Shown here piece by piece: positions 1 to 5,366 of a stretch of DNA of 5,728 nucleotides. Location: contig SYDB01000135.1 in NCBI GenBank assembly GCA_005786815.1, positions 1 through 5,728 of the forward strand. Direction: 5' to 3'. Made by a program: the position numbers and the translations under genes. The DNA comes from Burkholderiales bacterium. Its GTDB lineage: Bacteria; Pseudomonadota; Gammaproteobacteria; Burkholderiales; Burkholderiaceae_C. The first letter of the stretch is position 1. The number at the start of each line of letters is the position of its first letter. Under the pieces are notes generated by a model that was given only the letters and a program-made list of their open reading frames with translations, made no database searches and was not told where the DNA came from.

Positions 1-390
1 CACGCGGAGCGATTCGGACTTTCACAACTTCACCAACTCAGAGGCCGTGTAGGGCGCGGCGCTGCAGCATCCGCCTGTGTCTTGATGTACGCCACAGGAG
101 AGAGCGGCCGCGTGAGCGAAACAGCGCGTGAACGATTAATGGCCATGGTCGAGACTTCGGATGGCTTTGAGATTGCCAGACGCGATTTGGAAATCCGTGG
201 GCCTGGAGAGTTTTTAGGGGCGCGGCAGTCTGGCGCCGCCATGCTGCGCTTTGCTGATTTGGCGGTGGACATAGAACTGTTGGAATGGGCCAGAGCACTA
301 GCCCCCCGCATGCTCGACCAACACCCAGAACTTGCCGAGCGGCATGTGCGGCGTTGGTTGGGTGGAAAATCAGACTTCTTGAAAGTGTGA
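1..390 (+). CDS. recG: ATP-dependent DNA helicase RecG, C-terminal end (5' end outside window)
   Basis: RecG is an SF2 helicase that remodels stalled replication forks and branch-migrates Holliday junctions. The reading frame is open from the first base, so the gene begins upstream; 129 C-terminal residues of a protein usually near 690 are present. Helicase motif VI (QLRGRVGRG) lies at fragment residues 12-20. It is followed by the RecG-specific TRG region with [17 protein letters not shown] at residues 62-78. Arg45 and Gln76 of the fragment keep the 31-residue spacing of E. coli Arg609 and Gln640, the pair known to couple ATP hydrolysis to translocation. The TGA stop is 4 bp before oxyR, which suggests co-transcription. 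A linked oxyR-recG operon is known in Pseudomonas aeruginosa, with the genes in the opposite order. The fragment shows no sign of decay. Confidence 0.97.
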   Translation, partial: HAERFGLSQLHQLRGRVGRGAAASACVLMYATGESGRVSETARERLMAMVETSDGFEIARRDLEIRGPGEFLGARQSGAAMLRFADLAVDIELLEWARALAPRMLDQHPELAERHVRRWLGGKSDFLKV

Positions 391-394
391 CCCC

Positions 395-1360
395 ATGACC
401 CTGACCGAACTCAAATACATCGTGGCCGTCGCCCGCGAAAAGCACTTTGGCCGCGCGGCCGATGCATGCTTTGTGTCGCAGCCCACCTTGTCAGTGGCGA
501 TCAAAAAACTCGAAGAAGAACTCGACGTCAAGTTGTTCGAGCGCAGCGCCAACGAAGTTGCTGTCACCGATTTGGGCGAAGAAATCGTGCGCCAAGCGCA
601 AAGCGTTTTAGAGCAAGCCGCCAACATCAAAGAAATCGCCAAGCGTGGCAAAAACCCATTGGCTGGGCCTTTGAAGCTTGGGGTGATCTACACCATCGCG
701 CCTTATTTGTTACCAGATTTGGTGCGCAACGTGATTCAAAAGTCTCCAGAAATGCCGTTGATGTTGCTCGAGAACTTCACCGTTAAGTTGTTAGAGATGT
801 TGCGCACTGGCGAGATCGATTGCGCCATCTTGGCCGAGCCTTTTCCAGACGCCGGCTTGGCCACCGCGCCTTTGTACGACGAGCCTTTTATGGCGGCCGT
901 GCCAAGCAACCACCCGCTAGCGGCACTCAAAGAAGTCAGCGCCACCGCTTTGAAAAACGAGACCATGTTGTTGCTTGGAAACGGCCACTGCTTTCGTGAC
1001 CATGTGTTGGAGGTGTGTCCAGAGTTCGCTAGGTTTTCTACCAACGCTGCCGGCATACAAAAAAGCTTTGAGGGCTCTTCCCTAGAGACCATCAAACACA
1101 TGGTGGCGGCAGGCATGGGCGTGACGTTGGTGCCCCGCTCCAGTGTGCCCAAAGATGCATTGAATAACGCGACCAAGCGTAAAAAGAACGAAGAAACCTA
1201 TGTGCGGTTTTTGCCCATCACTGACGACGGCGGTGGCGAACCTCCCAAGCGGCGCGTGGTGTTGGCATGGCGGCGCAGTTTCACCCGTTATGAAGCGATT
1301 GCTGCCCTTCGTAATGCGGTCTACGCTTGCGAATTGGCTGGTTTGACGCGTTTGTCTTAA
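395..1360 (+). CDS. oxyR: Hydrogen peroxide-sensing LysR-family regulator OxyR
   Basis: This 321-residue protein is a cytoplasmic LysR-type regulator that activates peroxide defence genes (typically katG, ahp and dps) when oxidised. The N-terminal winged helix-turn-helix covers about residues 1-60, with [20 protein letters not shown] as the recognition region, followed by a linker helix and a substrate-binding-like sensor domain from about residue 90. What separates OxyR from other LysR proteins is the redox pair: GHCFRD puts Cys199 in place and the second cysteine is Cys208, the same numbering and spacing as E. coli. Thr100, His198 and Arg201 around the reactive cysteine are also kept. The C-terminal part ([17 protein letters not shown]) looks betaproteobacterial. 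The ATG follows recG by 4 bp with only a weak GAAAG upstream, so expression may depend on recG translation. No separate promoter was recognised. Whether it also represses its targets when reduced, as in some betaproteobacteria, cannot be seen here. Confidence 0.96.
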   Translation: MTLTELKYIVAVAREKHFGRAADACFVSQPTLSVAIKKLEEELDVKLFERSANEVAVTDLGEEIVRQAQSVLEQAANIKEIAKRGKNPLAGPLKLGVIYTIAPYLLPDLVRNVIQKSPEMPLMLLENFTVKLLEMLRTGEIDCAILAEPFPDAGLATAPLYDEPFMAAVPSNHPLAALKEVSATALKNETMLLLGNGHCFRDHVLEVCPEFARFSTNAAGIQKSFEGSSLETIKHMVAAGMGVTLVPRSSVPKDALNNATKRKKNEETYVRFLPITDDGGGEPPKRRVVLAWRRSFTRYEAIAALRNAVYACELAGLTRLS

Positions 1361-1364
1361 AGCT

Positions 1365-2309
1365 ATGGAACCGCGTTGGCTTCTCTATCTCGATTTGATT
1401 CGTTGGAACCGACCCGCGGGTTGGTTGTTGCTTTTATGGCCTTCGCTATCAGGCCTTTGGATCGCCGCAGGCGGTTGGCCAGGCTGGCACTTACTGAGCG
1501 TATTTGTAGCGGGAACCATTCTGATGCGCAGCGCGGGTTGTTGCATCAACGATGTAGCAGACCGCGAGTTCGATAAGCACGTCAAACGCACAGCCCAGCG
1601 GCCCGTCACCCGAGGGGCTGTGTCGGTGCGCGAAGCTTTATCCGTTGGAGCGGTCTTGGCCTTGATGGCATTTGGCTTGGTGCTCACCACCAACCCTGCG
1701 GCTGTGGCTTGGTCTTTTGTAGCCTTAGCTGTGACCTTGTTTTATCCCTACGCCAAGCGCGTGGTGTCTATGCCACAAGCAGTTCTTGGTGTGGCGTTTA
1801 GCTTTGGCATTCCGATGGCGTTTGCCGCCGTCAAAGGCGCGGGATTGGCATGGCATGAACTCACCATAAGCACCATGACGGAGTGCGTGCCTTGGCAAGC
1901 TTGGGCCTTGCTAGCCTTCAACCTGTTTTGGGTTTTGGCTTACGACACCGAATACGCCATGGTCGACCGAGACGACGATTTACGCATCGGTATGAAAACT
2001 TCGGCAATCACTTTAGGACGATTCGACATTCTGGCTGTGATGGGCTTCTACGCAGTATTTTTGGGCGGGTGGTGGGCGCTTTTGCAAGAACAAGCGTTTG
2101 GATGGCCCTGGGGCATGTCACTTTTAGTTGCTACTGCGCAAGTGGCGTGGCACTTTCAACTGATTAGAAACAGAACCCGCGAGGGGTGTTTCAAGGCATT
2201 TAGGATGAACCACTGGCTAGGCGCAACGGTTTTTGCGGGTATCGCGGTGGGTTTCGCGCTCATGCCTTATATGTTTTACGGCGCCTTAGTTATGCAAGCC
2301 TTGTGGTGA
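1365..2309 (+). CDS. ubiA: 4-hydroxybenzoate polyprenyltransferase UbiA
   Basis: UbiA is an integral inner-membrane enzyme that attaches the polyprenyl tail to 4-hydroxybenzoate, an early committed step of ubiquinone synthesis. Both Mg2+/prenyl-diphosphate binding motifs are present: NDVADREFD at residues 62-70, followed by KRTAQRP, and [14 protein letters not shown] at residues 192-205. The rest is a series of hydrophobic membrane helices. At 314 residues it is longer than E. coli UbiA (290). Part of the excess is a stretch at about residues 158-174, between PMAFAAV and VPWQAW, that the E. coli protein lacks; the C-terminus is also longer by roughly ten residues. The ATG lies 4 bp after the oxyR stop, so it is probably translated from the recG-oxyR transcript. 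The stop codon is 9 bp from the end of the convergent small gene on the other strand. Confidence 0.96.
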   Translation: MEPRWLLYLDLIRWNRPAGWLLLLWPSLSGLWIAAGGWPGWHLLSVFVAGTILMRSAGCCINDVADREFDKHVKRTAQRPVTRGAVSVREALSVGAVLALMAFGLVLTTNPAAVAWSFVALAVTLFYPYAKRVVSMPQAVLGVAFSFGIPMAFAAVKGAGLAWHELTISTMTECVPWQAWALLAFNLFWVLAYDTEYAMVDRDDDLRIGMKTSAITLGRFDILAVMGFYAVFLGGWWALLQEQAFGWPWGMSLLVATAQVAWHFQLIRNRTREGCFKAFRMNHWLGATVFAGIAVGFALMPYMFYGALVMQALW

Positions 2310-2318
2310 GCTAAGTAG

Positions 2319-2552
2319 TTATAGCTTCGCTTTGGCGTTACGGGCCTTTTTCTTTTTGAGTTTTTTCTTTTTGCTTTTTTTGTTGGCCTTGCTTTGTTCG
2401 GGGGCTGCGGTTTTATCTGGGTTGGCCCCCGAAGGAGAAGCCTGAGCAGTTGGCTGCGCATTGGGCTGTGTCGGTGTCGAAGTTTGGGCAAATGCCCCTG
2501 TAGACAAAGCAAAAGAGGTTGAGGCGAGAAGAATTAGAAGAAGCTTGTGCAT
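2319..2552 (-). CDS. Small exported protein with a polylysine C-terminus, function unknown
   Basis: The product has 77 residues in three parts. Residues 1-22 form a convincing Sec signal peptide: a His-Lys n-region, a Leu/Ile-rich core and AFA before a predicted cut at Ala22/Gln23. Residues 23-54 are a low-complexity Thr/Pro/Gln/Ala/Ser linker. Residues 55-76 are strongly basic, with 13 lysines and one arginine (KKSKKKKLKKKKARNAKAK). The mature protein should therefore be a small, disordered, polycationic periplasmic or secreted peptide. In composition only, it recalls enterobacterial acid-shock protein Asr; I do not claim homology. The gene follows proC by 39 bp on the same strand and converges with ubiA. 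No good Shine-Dalgarno site is visible before the ATG. The minus-strand TATTAT at 2573-2578 could be a -10 element but lacks a good -35. The signal peptide argues for a real gene; function is unknown. Confidence 0.75.
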   Translation of the reverse strand: MHKLLLILLASTSFALSTGAFAQTSTPTQPNAQPTAQASPSGANPDKTAAPEQSKANKKSKKKKLKKKKARNAKAKL

Positions 2553-2591
2553 GGTTCGATTGCGTCAAAAAAATAATATGGTCATTCTCGC

Positions 2592-3458
2592 TTAATCGTT
2601 TTTGCCAAATTCATCGCCTAAGACTTGCGCGCGCGCTTGCGCAGCCTTGATGGCGTCTTGAAACAACGCGCTGACTTGGGCGGATTGCATAGCCGTGATC
2701 GCTGCATGGGTGGTGCCGCCTTTGGATGTGACGCGTTCCCGCAATACCGAGACAGGTTCTTGCGCGCTTTGCGCCAACTGGCTCGCGCCTACAAATGTGC
2801 CAATGGCGAGTTGCTTGGCATGGTCTGGCGACATGCCCATCTCTATTGCGGCTTTCTCCATGGCTTCGATAAAGTAGAAAACATAGGCTGGGCCAGAGCC
2901 CGAAACCGCTGTGACAGCATCTAATTGCGCCTCTTCGCCGACCCACAAAAATTGTCCCATATTAGCGACTAGCCATTCGACCCAGGCTTTGTCGTTGTCT
3001 GAAACGCCAGACCTTGCAAACAAGCCTGTTTGTCCCAATCCCACCAAGGCTGGAGTGTTGGGCATAGCGCGCACGATACGTTGCGTGCCCAGCCATTGGG
3101 CCAAGCTGTCGCTGCGTATGCCTGCCGCCACGCTCAAATGCAGTGCATCTTTACAAAACGGGCCAGCTTGACCCGCAGCTTCACGCAAGTTTTGGGGTTT
3201 GACGGCCCATACAACCAAATCTGCATTTTCTAAAGATGTGTCAGCTTGCGGTATGGCGCCCACATTGAATTGGGCGCGCAGGGCGTCGCGCGACGCTTCA
3301 AAAGGCTCTACCACCGTCAAATTTGCAGGTGAAACCCCATGCTTGGCCAGCCCGCCGATGATGGCGCTCGCCATATTGCCGCCTCCAATAAAGGCGATGT
3401 GCGGCACGGGGGCCTCTTGGGTGGCTGTCAACGAAGCGGGTTTACGCGAGGCGGTCAT
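2592..3458 (-). CDS. proC: Pyrroline-5-carboxylate reductase ProC
   Basis: ProC is a cytoplasmic enzyme that reduces 1-pyrroline-5-carboxylate to L-proline with NAD(P)H, the last step of proline synthesis. In the 288-residue frame the Rossmann nucleotide-binding motif GGGNMA is at residues 25-30 and MPNTPA at 132-137. The C-terminal dimerisation and active-site domain has AVSGSGPAYVFYFIEAME (184-201) and TSKGGTTHAAI (244-254), the family signature. The coordinates use the upstream ATG, but this adds 17 residues of low-complexity sequence before the first beta strand. A GTG at 3405-3407 (codon 18), preceded by AAGAGG with 5 nt spacing, would give 271 residues, close to the usual 270, and may be the true start. 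The ATG at 3458 has no Shine-Dalgarno site and lies within TATATATG, which could itself be a -10 element. The small exported-protein gene lies downstream on the same strand. Confidence 0.96.
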   Translation of the reverse strand: MTASRKPASLTATQEAPVPHIAFIGGGNMASAIIGGLAKHGVSPANLTVVEPFEASRDALRAQFNVGAIPQADTSLENADLVVWAVKPQNLREAAGQAGPFCKDALHLSVAAGIRSDSLAQWLGTQRIVRAMPNTPALVGLGQTGLFARSGVSDNDKAWVEWLVANMGQFLWVGEEAQLDAVTAVSGSGPAYVFYFIEAMEKAAIEMGMSPDHAKQLAIGTFVGASQLAQSAQEPVSVLRERVTSKGGTTHAAITAMQSAQVSALFQDAIKAAQARAQVLGDEFGKND

Positions 3459-3523
3459 ATATATCGAGAGAAAAAGAAGACGGACATTTTTAAGTGCAAA
3501 AATTCGGAAGCCGCTAGAAGCTT

Positions 3524-3529
3524 AGGAGG
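3524..3529 (+). promoter_or_regulatory. Near-consensus Shine-Dalgarno site upstream of a candidate small ORF
   Basis: AGGAGG within TTAGGAGGT lies 7 nt before an ATG at 3537. It is the strongest anti-16S match before any start I checked in the window, better than those of the ribosomal protein genes nearby. It could be chance, because no clear promoter reads through it. Confidence 0.35.
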
Positions 3530-3536
3530 TCTGGAG

Positions 3537-3632
3537 ATGCGCCGATTGGGTTTGCTGCCATTGTCTGAGATTTACAACAACTTGTGGCGGTTAAGAGGCA
3601 TTGTTGACGTAGGCCATAAAAACATGCCATAA
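3537..3632 (+). CDS. Candidate 31-residue small ORF upstream of the spc operon
   Basis: The frame runs from ATG at 3537 to TAA at 3630-3632 and encodes a 31-residue peptide beginning [17 protein letters not shown] and ending in GHKNMP. It has no recognised domain, no signal peptide and a mixed basic/hydrophobic composition. The only positive evidence is the near-ideal ribosome binding site 7 nt upstream. Its stop codon lies inside the -10 hexamer of the rplN promoter, so translation of any read-through transcript would end exactly where the main spc transcript is expected to begin. It could be a leader peptide, a small protein, or a chance ORF. I see no promoter of its own, which keeps confidence low. 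Confidence 0.25.
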   Translation: MRRLGLLPLSEIYNNLWRLRGIVDVGHKNMP

Positions 3633-3633
3633 T
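3604..3633 (+). promoter_or_regulatory. Predicted sigma70-type promoter for the rplN (spc) operon
   Basis: TTGACG (3604-3609) matches the -35 consensus at five of six positions, and CATAAT (3628-3633) matches the -10 at five of six, with an 18-bp spacer. A TG at 3625-3626 gives an extended -10. Transcription would start near 3640, leaving a leader of about 150 nt before rplN. GCCATAA is repeated at 3613-3619 and 3626-3632, and GGCAT (3597-3601) with ATGCC (3624-3628) forms an inverted repeat across the element. Either could be an operator or could be chance. The strong hexamers fit a highly expressed ribosomal operon. Confidence 0.7.
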
Positions 3634-3639
3634 CTGTGG

Positions 3640-3658
3640 CTCCGCTACAAAAGCGGAG
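3640..3658 (+). promoter_or_regulatory. Hairpin at the predicted 5' end of the rplN leader RNA
   Basis: CTCCGCT (3640-3646) and AGCGGAG (3652-3658) form a perfect 7-bp stem with a 5-nt ACAAA loop, extendable by G-U pairs. It begins almost at the predicted transcription start, so the mRNA would carry a 5'-terminal hairpin, a feature known to protect transcripts from 5'-end-dependent decay. It is followed by TTATCTG rather than a U tract, so it is not a typical intrinsic terminator. Confidence 0.45.
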
Positions 3659-3681
3659 TTATCTGCCCCAAGTTGAAGCGT

Positions 3682-3696
3682 CACGAGTGGTTCGTG
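3682..3696 (+). promoter_or_regulatory. Small hairpin in the rplN leader
   Basis: CACGA (3682-3686) pairs with TCGTG (3692-3696) around a 5-nt GTGGT loop. An overlapping pairing of CGTCA (3679-3683) with TGACG (3704-3708) would exclude it. Either could form in the leader RNA; no function can be read from sequence alone. Confidence 0.3.
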
Positions 3697-3720
3697 GTGT
3701 GGATGACGGGCCCAAGACTG

Positions 3721-3774
3721 ACCAGGTTTTATTGTCAAGTACCAGTTTTACTGGGATTTCCAAAAAACTGGTGC
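3721..3774 (+). promoter_or_regulatory. Repeat-based alternative hairpins just before rplN
   Basis: ACCAGTTTT (3741-3749) and AAAACTGGT (3764-3772) form a perfect 9-bp inverted repeat with a 14-nt loop. The same left arm can instead pair locally, CCAGT (3742-3746) with ACTGG (3750-3754), closing a 3-nt loop. The two folds exclude each other. An imperfect copy of the left arm, ACCAGGTTTT (3721-3730), lies exactly 20 bp upstream and could compete for the same right arm. The structure ends about 20 nt before the rplN ATG, close to its weak GGGAA ribosome binding site, so it could affect initiation. A regulatory role is inferred only. Confidence 0.4.
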
Positions 3775-3792
3775 AAGTTGGGAATACAAGAA

Positions 3793-4161
3793 ATGATCCA
3801 AACTGAATCTCGGTTAGACGTCGCCGACAACACGGGTGCTAAATCTGTTTTGTGCATCAAGGTGCTCGGCGGCTCCAAGCGTCGCTACGCAAGCGTTGGC
3901 GACATCATTAAAGTGAGCATTAAAGAAGCCGCTCCGCGTGGCCGCGTCAAAAAAGGCGAGGTCTACAGCGCAGTAGTGGTGCGTACTGCCAAAGGCATCC
4001 GCCGTGGCGACGGCTCGCTTGTCAAATTCGATGGCAACGCAGCCGTGTTGCTCAATGCAAAGTTGGAGCCTATTGGCACCCGCATCTTCGGCCCAGTTAC
4101 GCGTGAATTGCGTACTGAGAAGTTCATGAAGATCGTGTCTTTGGCTCCTGAAGTTCTGTAA
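3793..4161 (+). CDS. rplN: 50S ribosomal protein L14
   Basis: L14 is a core large-subunit protein that binds 23S rRNA, contacts 16S rRNA at an intersubunit bridge and forms the docking site for the silencing factor RsfS. The 122-residue product (123 in E. coli) is intact from [17 protein letters not shown] to the [13 protein letters not shown] end, with the conserved central part [20 protein letters not shown] at 61-80. The frame stays open for 40 codons upstream of the ATG, but the alignment to L14 begins at this ATG, so the extension is not counted. The ribosome binding site is weak (GGGAA at 3780-3784). It is the first gene of the spc operon here. rpsQ, which usually precedes it, is absent, and the gene follows its own promoter and structured leader. 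Confidence 0.98.
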   Translation: MIQTESRLDVADNTGAKSVLCIKVLGGSKRRYASVGDIIKVSIKEAAPRGRVKKGEVYSAVVVRTAKGIRRGDGSLVKFDGNAAVLLNAKLEPIGTRIFGPVTRELRTEKFMKIVSLAPEVL

Positions 4162-4171
4162 GGACTGGCCC

Positions 4172-4492
4172 ATGAACAAGATTCGTAAAGGCGACCAAGT
4201 CATCGTTCTCGCAGGACGTGACAAGGGAAAGCGCGGCGTTGTGTCGCTGCGCAAAGACGACAGCCACTTGTTGGTTGAAGGCATCAATCTGGTGAAAAAA
4301 CACACCAAACCCAACCCCATGGCGGGTTCGCAAGGTGGCATCGTTGAAAAAACCATGCCGATTCACCAGTCCAACGTGGCTATCTACAACGCCACAACCG
4401 GTCGTGCAGACCGCGTGGGCATCAAGGTCCTGGCTGACGGCAGCAAAGTGCGCGTCTTCAAGTCCAGCGGCGAAGAAATTAAGGTGGCATAA
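4172..4492 (+). CDS. rplX: 50S ribosomal protein L24
   Basis: L24 is an early assembly protein that nucleates large-subunit folding by binding the 5' region of 23S rRNA and later sits near the exit tunnel. The 106-residue product (104 in E. coli) begins with a KOW motif, [18 protein letters not shown] at 7-24. It continues with [15 protein letters not shown] and a basic C-terminal beta region. The Shine-Dalgarno AAGGA (4160-4164) overlaps the rplN stop codon and sits 7 nt before the ATG, which fits translational coupling with rplN. Confidence 0.98.
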   Translation: MNKIRKGDQVIVLAGRDKGKRGVVSLRKDDSHLLVEGINLVKKHTKPNPMAGSQGGIVEKTMPIHQSNVAIYNATTGRADRVGIKVLADGSKVRVFKSSGEEIKVA

Positions 4493-4494
4493 AC

Positions 4495-5034
4495 ATGGCA
4501 CGTTTACAACAACACTACCGCGAAAAGCTCGTTCCTGAGTTGACAGCTAAATTTGGCTACAAGTCACCTATGCAGGTGCCGCGTTTAACCAAAATCACCT
4601 TGAACATGGGTGTTAGCGAAGCCGTAGCCGATAAAAAGGTCATGGACAACGCTGTCGGCGACTTGGCCAAAATTGCAGGCCAAAAGCCCGTGGTGACCAA
4701 GGCTAAGAAGGCGATCGCTGGTTTCAAAATCCGCGAGCAACAACCGATTGGTTGCATGGTCACTTTGCGTGGCGTGCAGATGTACGAATTCCTCGACCGC
4801 TTCGTGACCATCGCGTTGCCCCGCGTGCGTGACTTCCGTGGTATTTCCGGTCGTGCCTTTGATGGCCGCGGTAACTACAACATCGGCGTGAAAGAGCAAA
4901 TCATTTTCCCTGAGATTGAGTACGACAAAGTCGACGCACTGCGCGGCCTCAACATCAGCATTACCACGACAGCCAAAACAGACGACGAGTGCAAAGCACT
5001 TCTCGCTGGCTTTCGTTTCCCGTTCAAGAACTGA
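4495..5034 (+). CDS. rplE: 50S ribosomal protein L5
   Basis: L5 binds 5S rRNA and helps form the central protuberance, contacting the P-site tRNA and S13. The 179 residues match the E. coli length. Recognisable stretches include [14 protein letters not shown] (27-40), the [19 protein letters not shown] segment, and [20 protein letters not shown] near the C-terminus. The start is 2 bp after the rplX stop, with AAGGTGG at 4481-4487 inside the rplX coding sequence, so the two are probably translationally coupled. In E. coli the repressor S8 acts at the start of this gene, but I could not see an equivalent structure here. Confidence 0.98.
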   Translation: MARLQQHYREKLVPELTAKFGYKSPMQVPRLTKITLNMGVSEAVADKKVMDNAVGDLAKIAGQKPVVTKAKKAIAGFKIREQQPIGCMVTLRGVQMYEFLDRFVTIALPRVRDFRGISGRAFDGRGNYNIGVKEQIIFPEIEYDKVDALRGLNISITTTAKTDDECKALLAGFRFPFKN

Positions 5035-5042
5035 GGTGACAC

Positions 5043-5348
5043 GTGGCTAAAGTAGCTTTGATCGAACGCGAACTCAAACGCGACAGACTGGTAGCAAAGT
5101 ACGCAGCAAAGCATGCGGAACTCAAAGCCATCGCAGGCGATGCAAAACGCAGCGATGAAGAGCGTGCAGCTGCACGTCTCGGCTTGCAAAAACTACCCCG
5201 TAATGCAAACCCCACCCGTCAACGCAACCGTTGTGAAATCACCGGTCGCCCACGCGGCACATTCCGCCAATTTGGCCTCGGCCGCGCCAAGATCCGTGAA
5301 CTTGCCTTCCAAGGCAATATTCCCGGCATCACCAAGGCCAGCTGGTAA
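5043..5348 (+). CDS. rpsN: 30S ribosomal protein S14 (long, zinc-free type)
   Basis: S14 is a late-assembling protein of the small-subunit head that contacts 16S rRNA close to S3 and S10. The 101-residue length equals E. coli S14. The conserved C-terminal half [20 protein letters not shown] has a single cysteine in place of the CxxC pairs of the zinc-binding form, so this is the long, zinc-independent class. The start codon is GTG. GAGGTGA (5033-5039) overlaps the rplE stop and serves as ribosome binding site, and [13 protein letters not shown] matches the family N-terminus. Confidence 0.97.
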   Translation: MAKVALIERELKRDRLVAKYAAKHAELKAIAGDAKRSDEERAAARLGLQKLPRNANPTRQRNRCEITGRPRGTFRQFGLGRAKIRELAFQGNIPGITKASW

Positions 5349-5354
5349 TCGGGC

Positions 5355-5360
5355 AGGAGA
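5355..5360 (+). promoter_or_regulatory. Ribosome binding site that decides the rpsH start
   Basis: AGGAGA lies 6 nt before the ATG at 5367 and 12 nt before a second in-frame ATG at 5373. The spacing favours the first, giving MSMSDPIAD, which parallels MSMQDPIAD of E. coli S8. Confidence 0.75.
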
Positions 5361-5366
5361 TATTCA

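Larger units (their letters stand above)
3459..3792. other. Divergent proC/rplN intergenic region, 334 bp
   Basis: This is the only gap over 300 bp in the window. The left part (3459-3536) must carry signals for proC on the minus strand, but I found no convincing -35/-10 pair there. The middle (3537-3632) is an open 31-codon frame with a strong ribosome binding site. The right part holds the rplN promoter (3604-3633) and a structured untranslated leader (about 3640-3792). No rpsQ (S17) gene or convincing remnant of one is present, although rpsQ normally precedes rplN. No tRNA or obvious insertion sequence was seen. Confidence 0.8.

Noticed and set aside
736..1176. 146-codon minus-strand frame inside oxyR
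   Set aside because: It is entirely antisense to the OxyR sensor domain and the product resembles no family; treated as a shadow frame.
2309..2326. AGCTA...TAGCT inverted repeat between the convergent ubiA and small-gene stops, as a bidirectional terminator
   Set aside because: The stem is only 5 bp and AT-rich with an 8-nt loop and no U tract, too weak to call a terminator.
3640..3658. Intrinsic terminator reading of the leader hairpin
   Set aside because: No run of T follows the stem, and it sits at the predicted start of the operon transcript rather than after a gene.
3673..3792. In-frame 40-codon extension upstream of rplN from a TTG, with PKNW recalling the C-terminal KTKNW of S17
   Set aside because: L14 homology starts exactly at the ATG at 3793, the extension has no ribosome binding site, and a three-residue match is too short to call an rpsQ remnant or a fusion.
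3814..4356. 180-codon open frame on the minus strand across rplN and rplX
   Set aside because: It lies opposite two intact, strongly conserved ribosomal genes; the peptide has no recognisable domain and the frame is explained by the codon bias of the sense genes.
4470..4560. Possible S8 repressor-binding structure at the rplX/rplE junction, as in E. coli
   Set aside because: I could not find a helix resembling the E. coli site by eye. A covariance-model search with the S8-spc motif would settle it.
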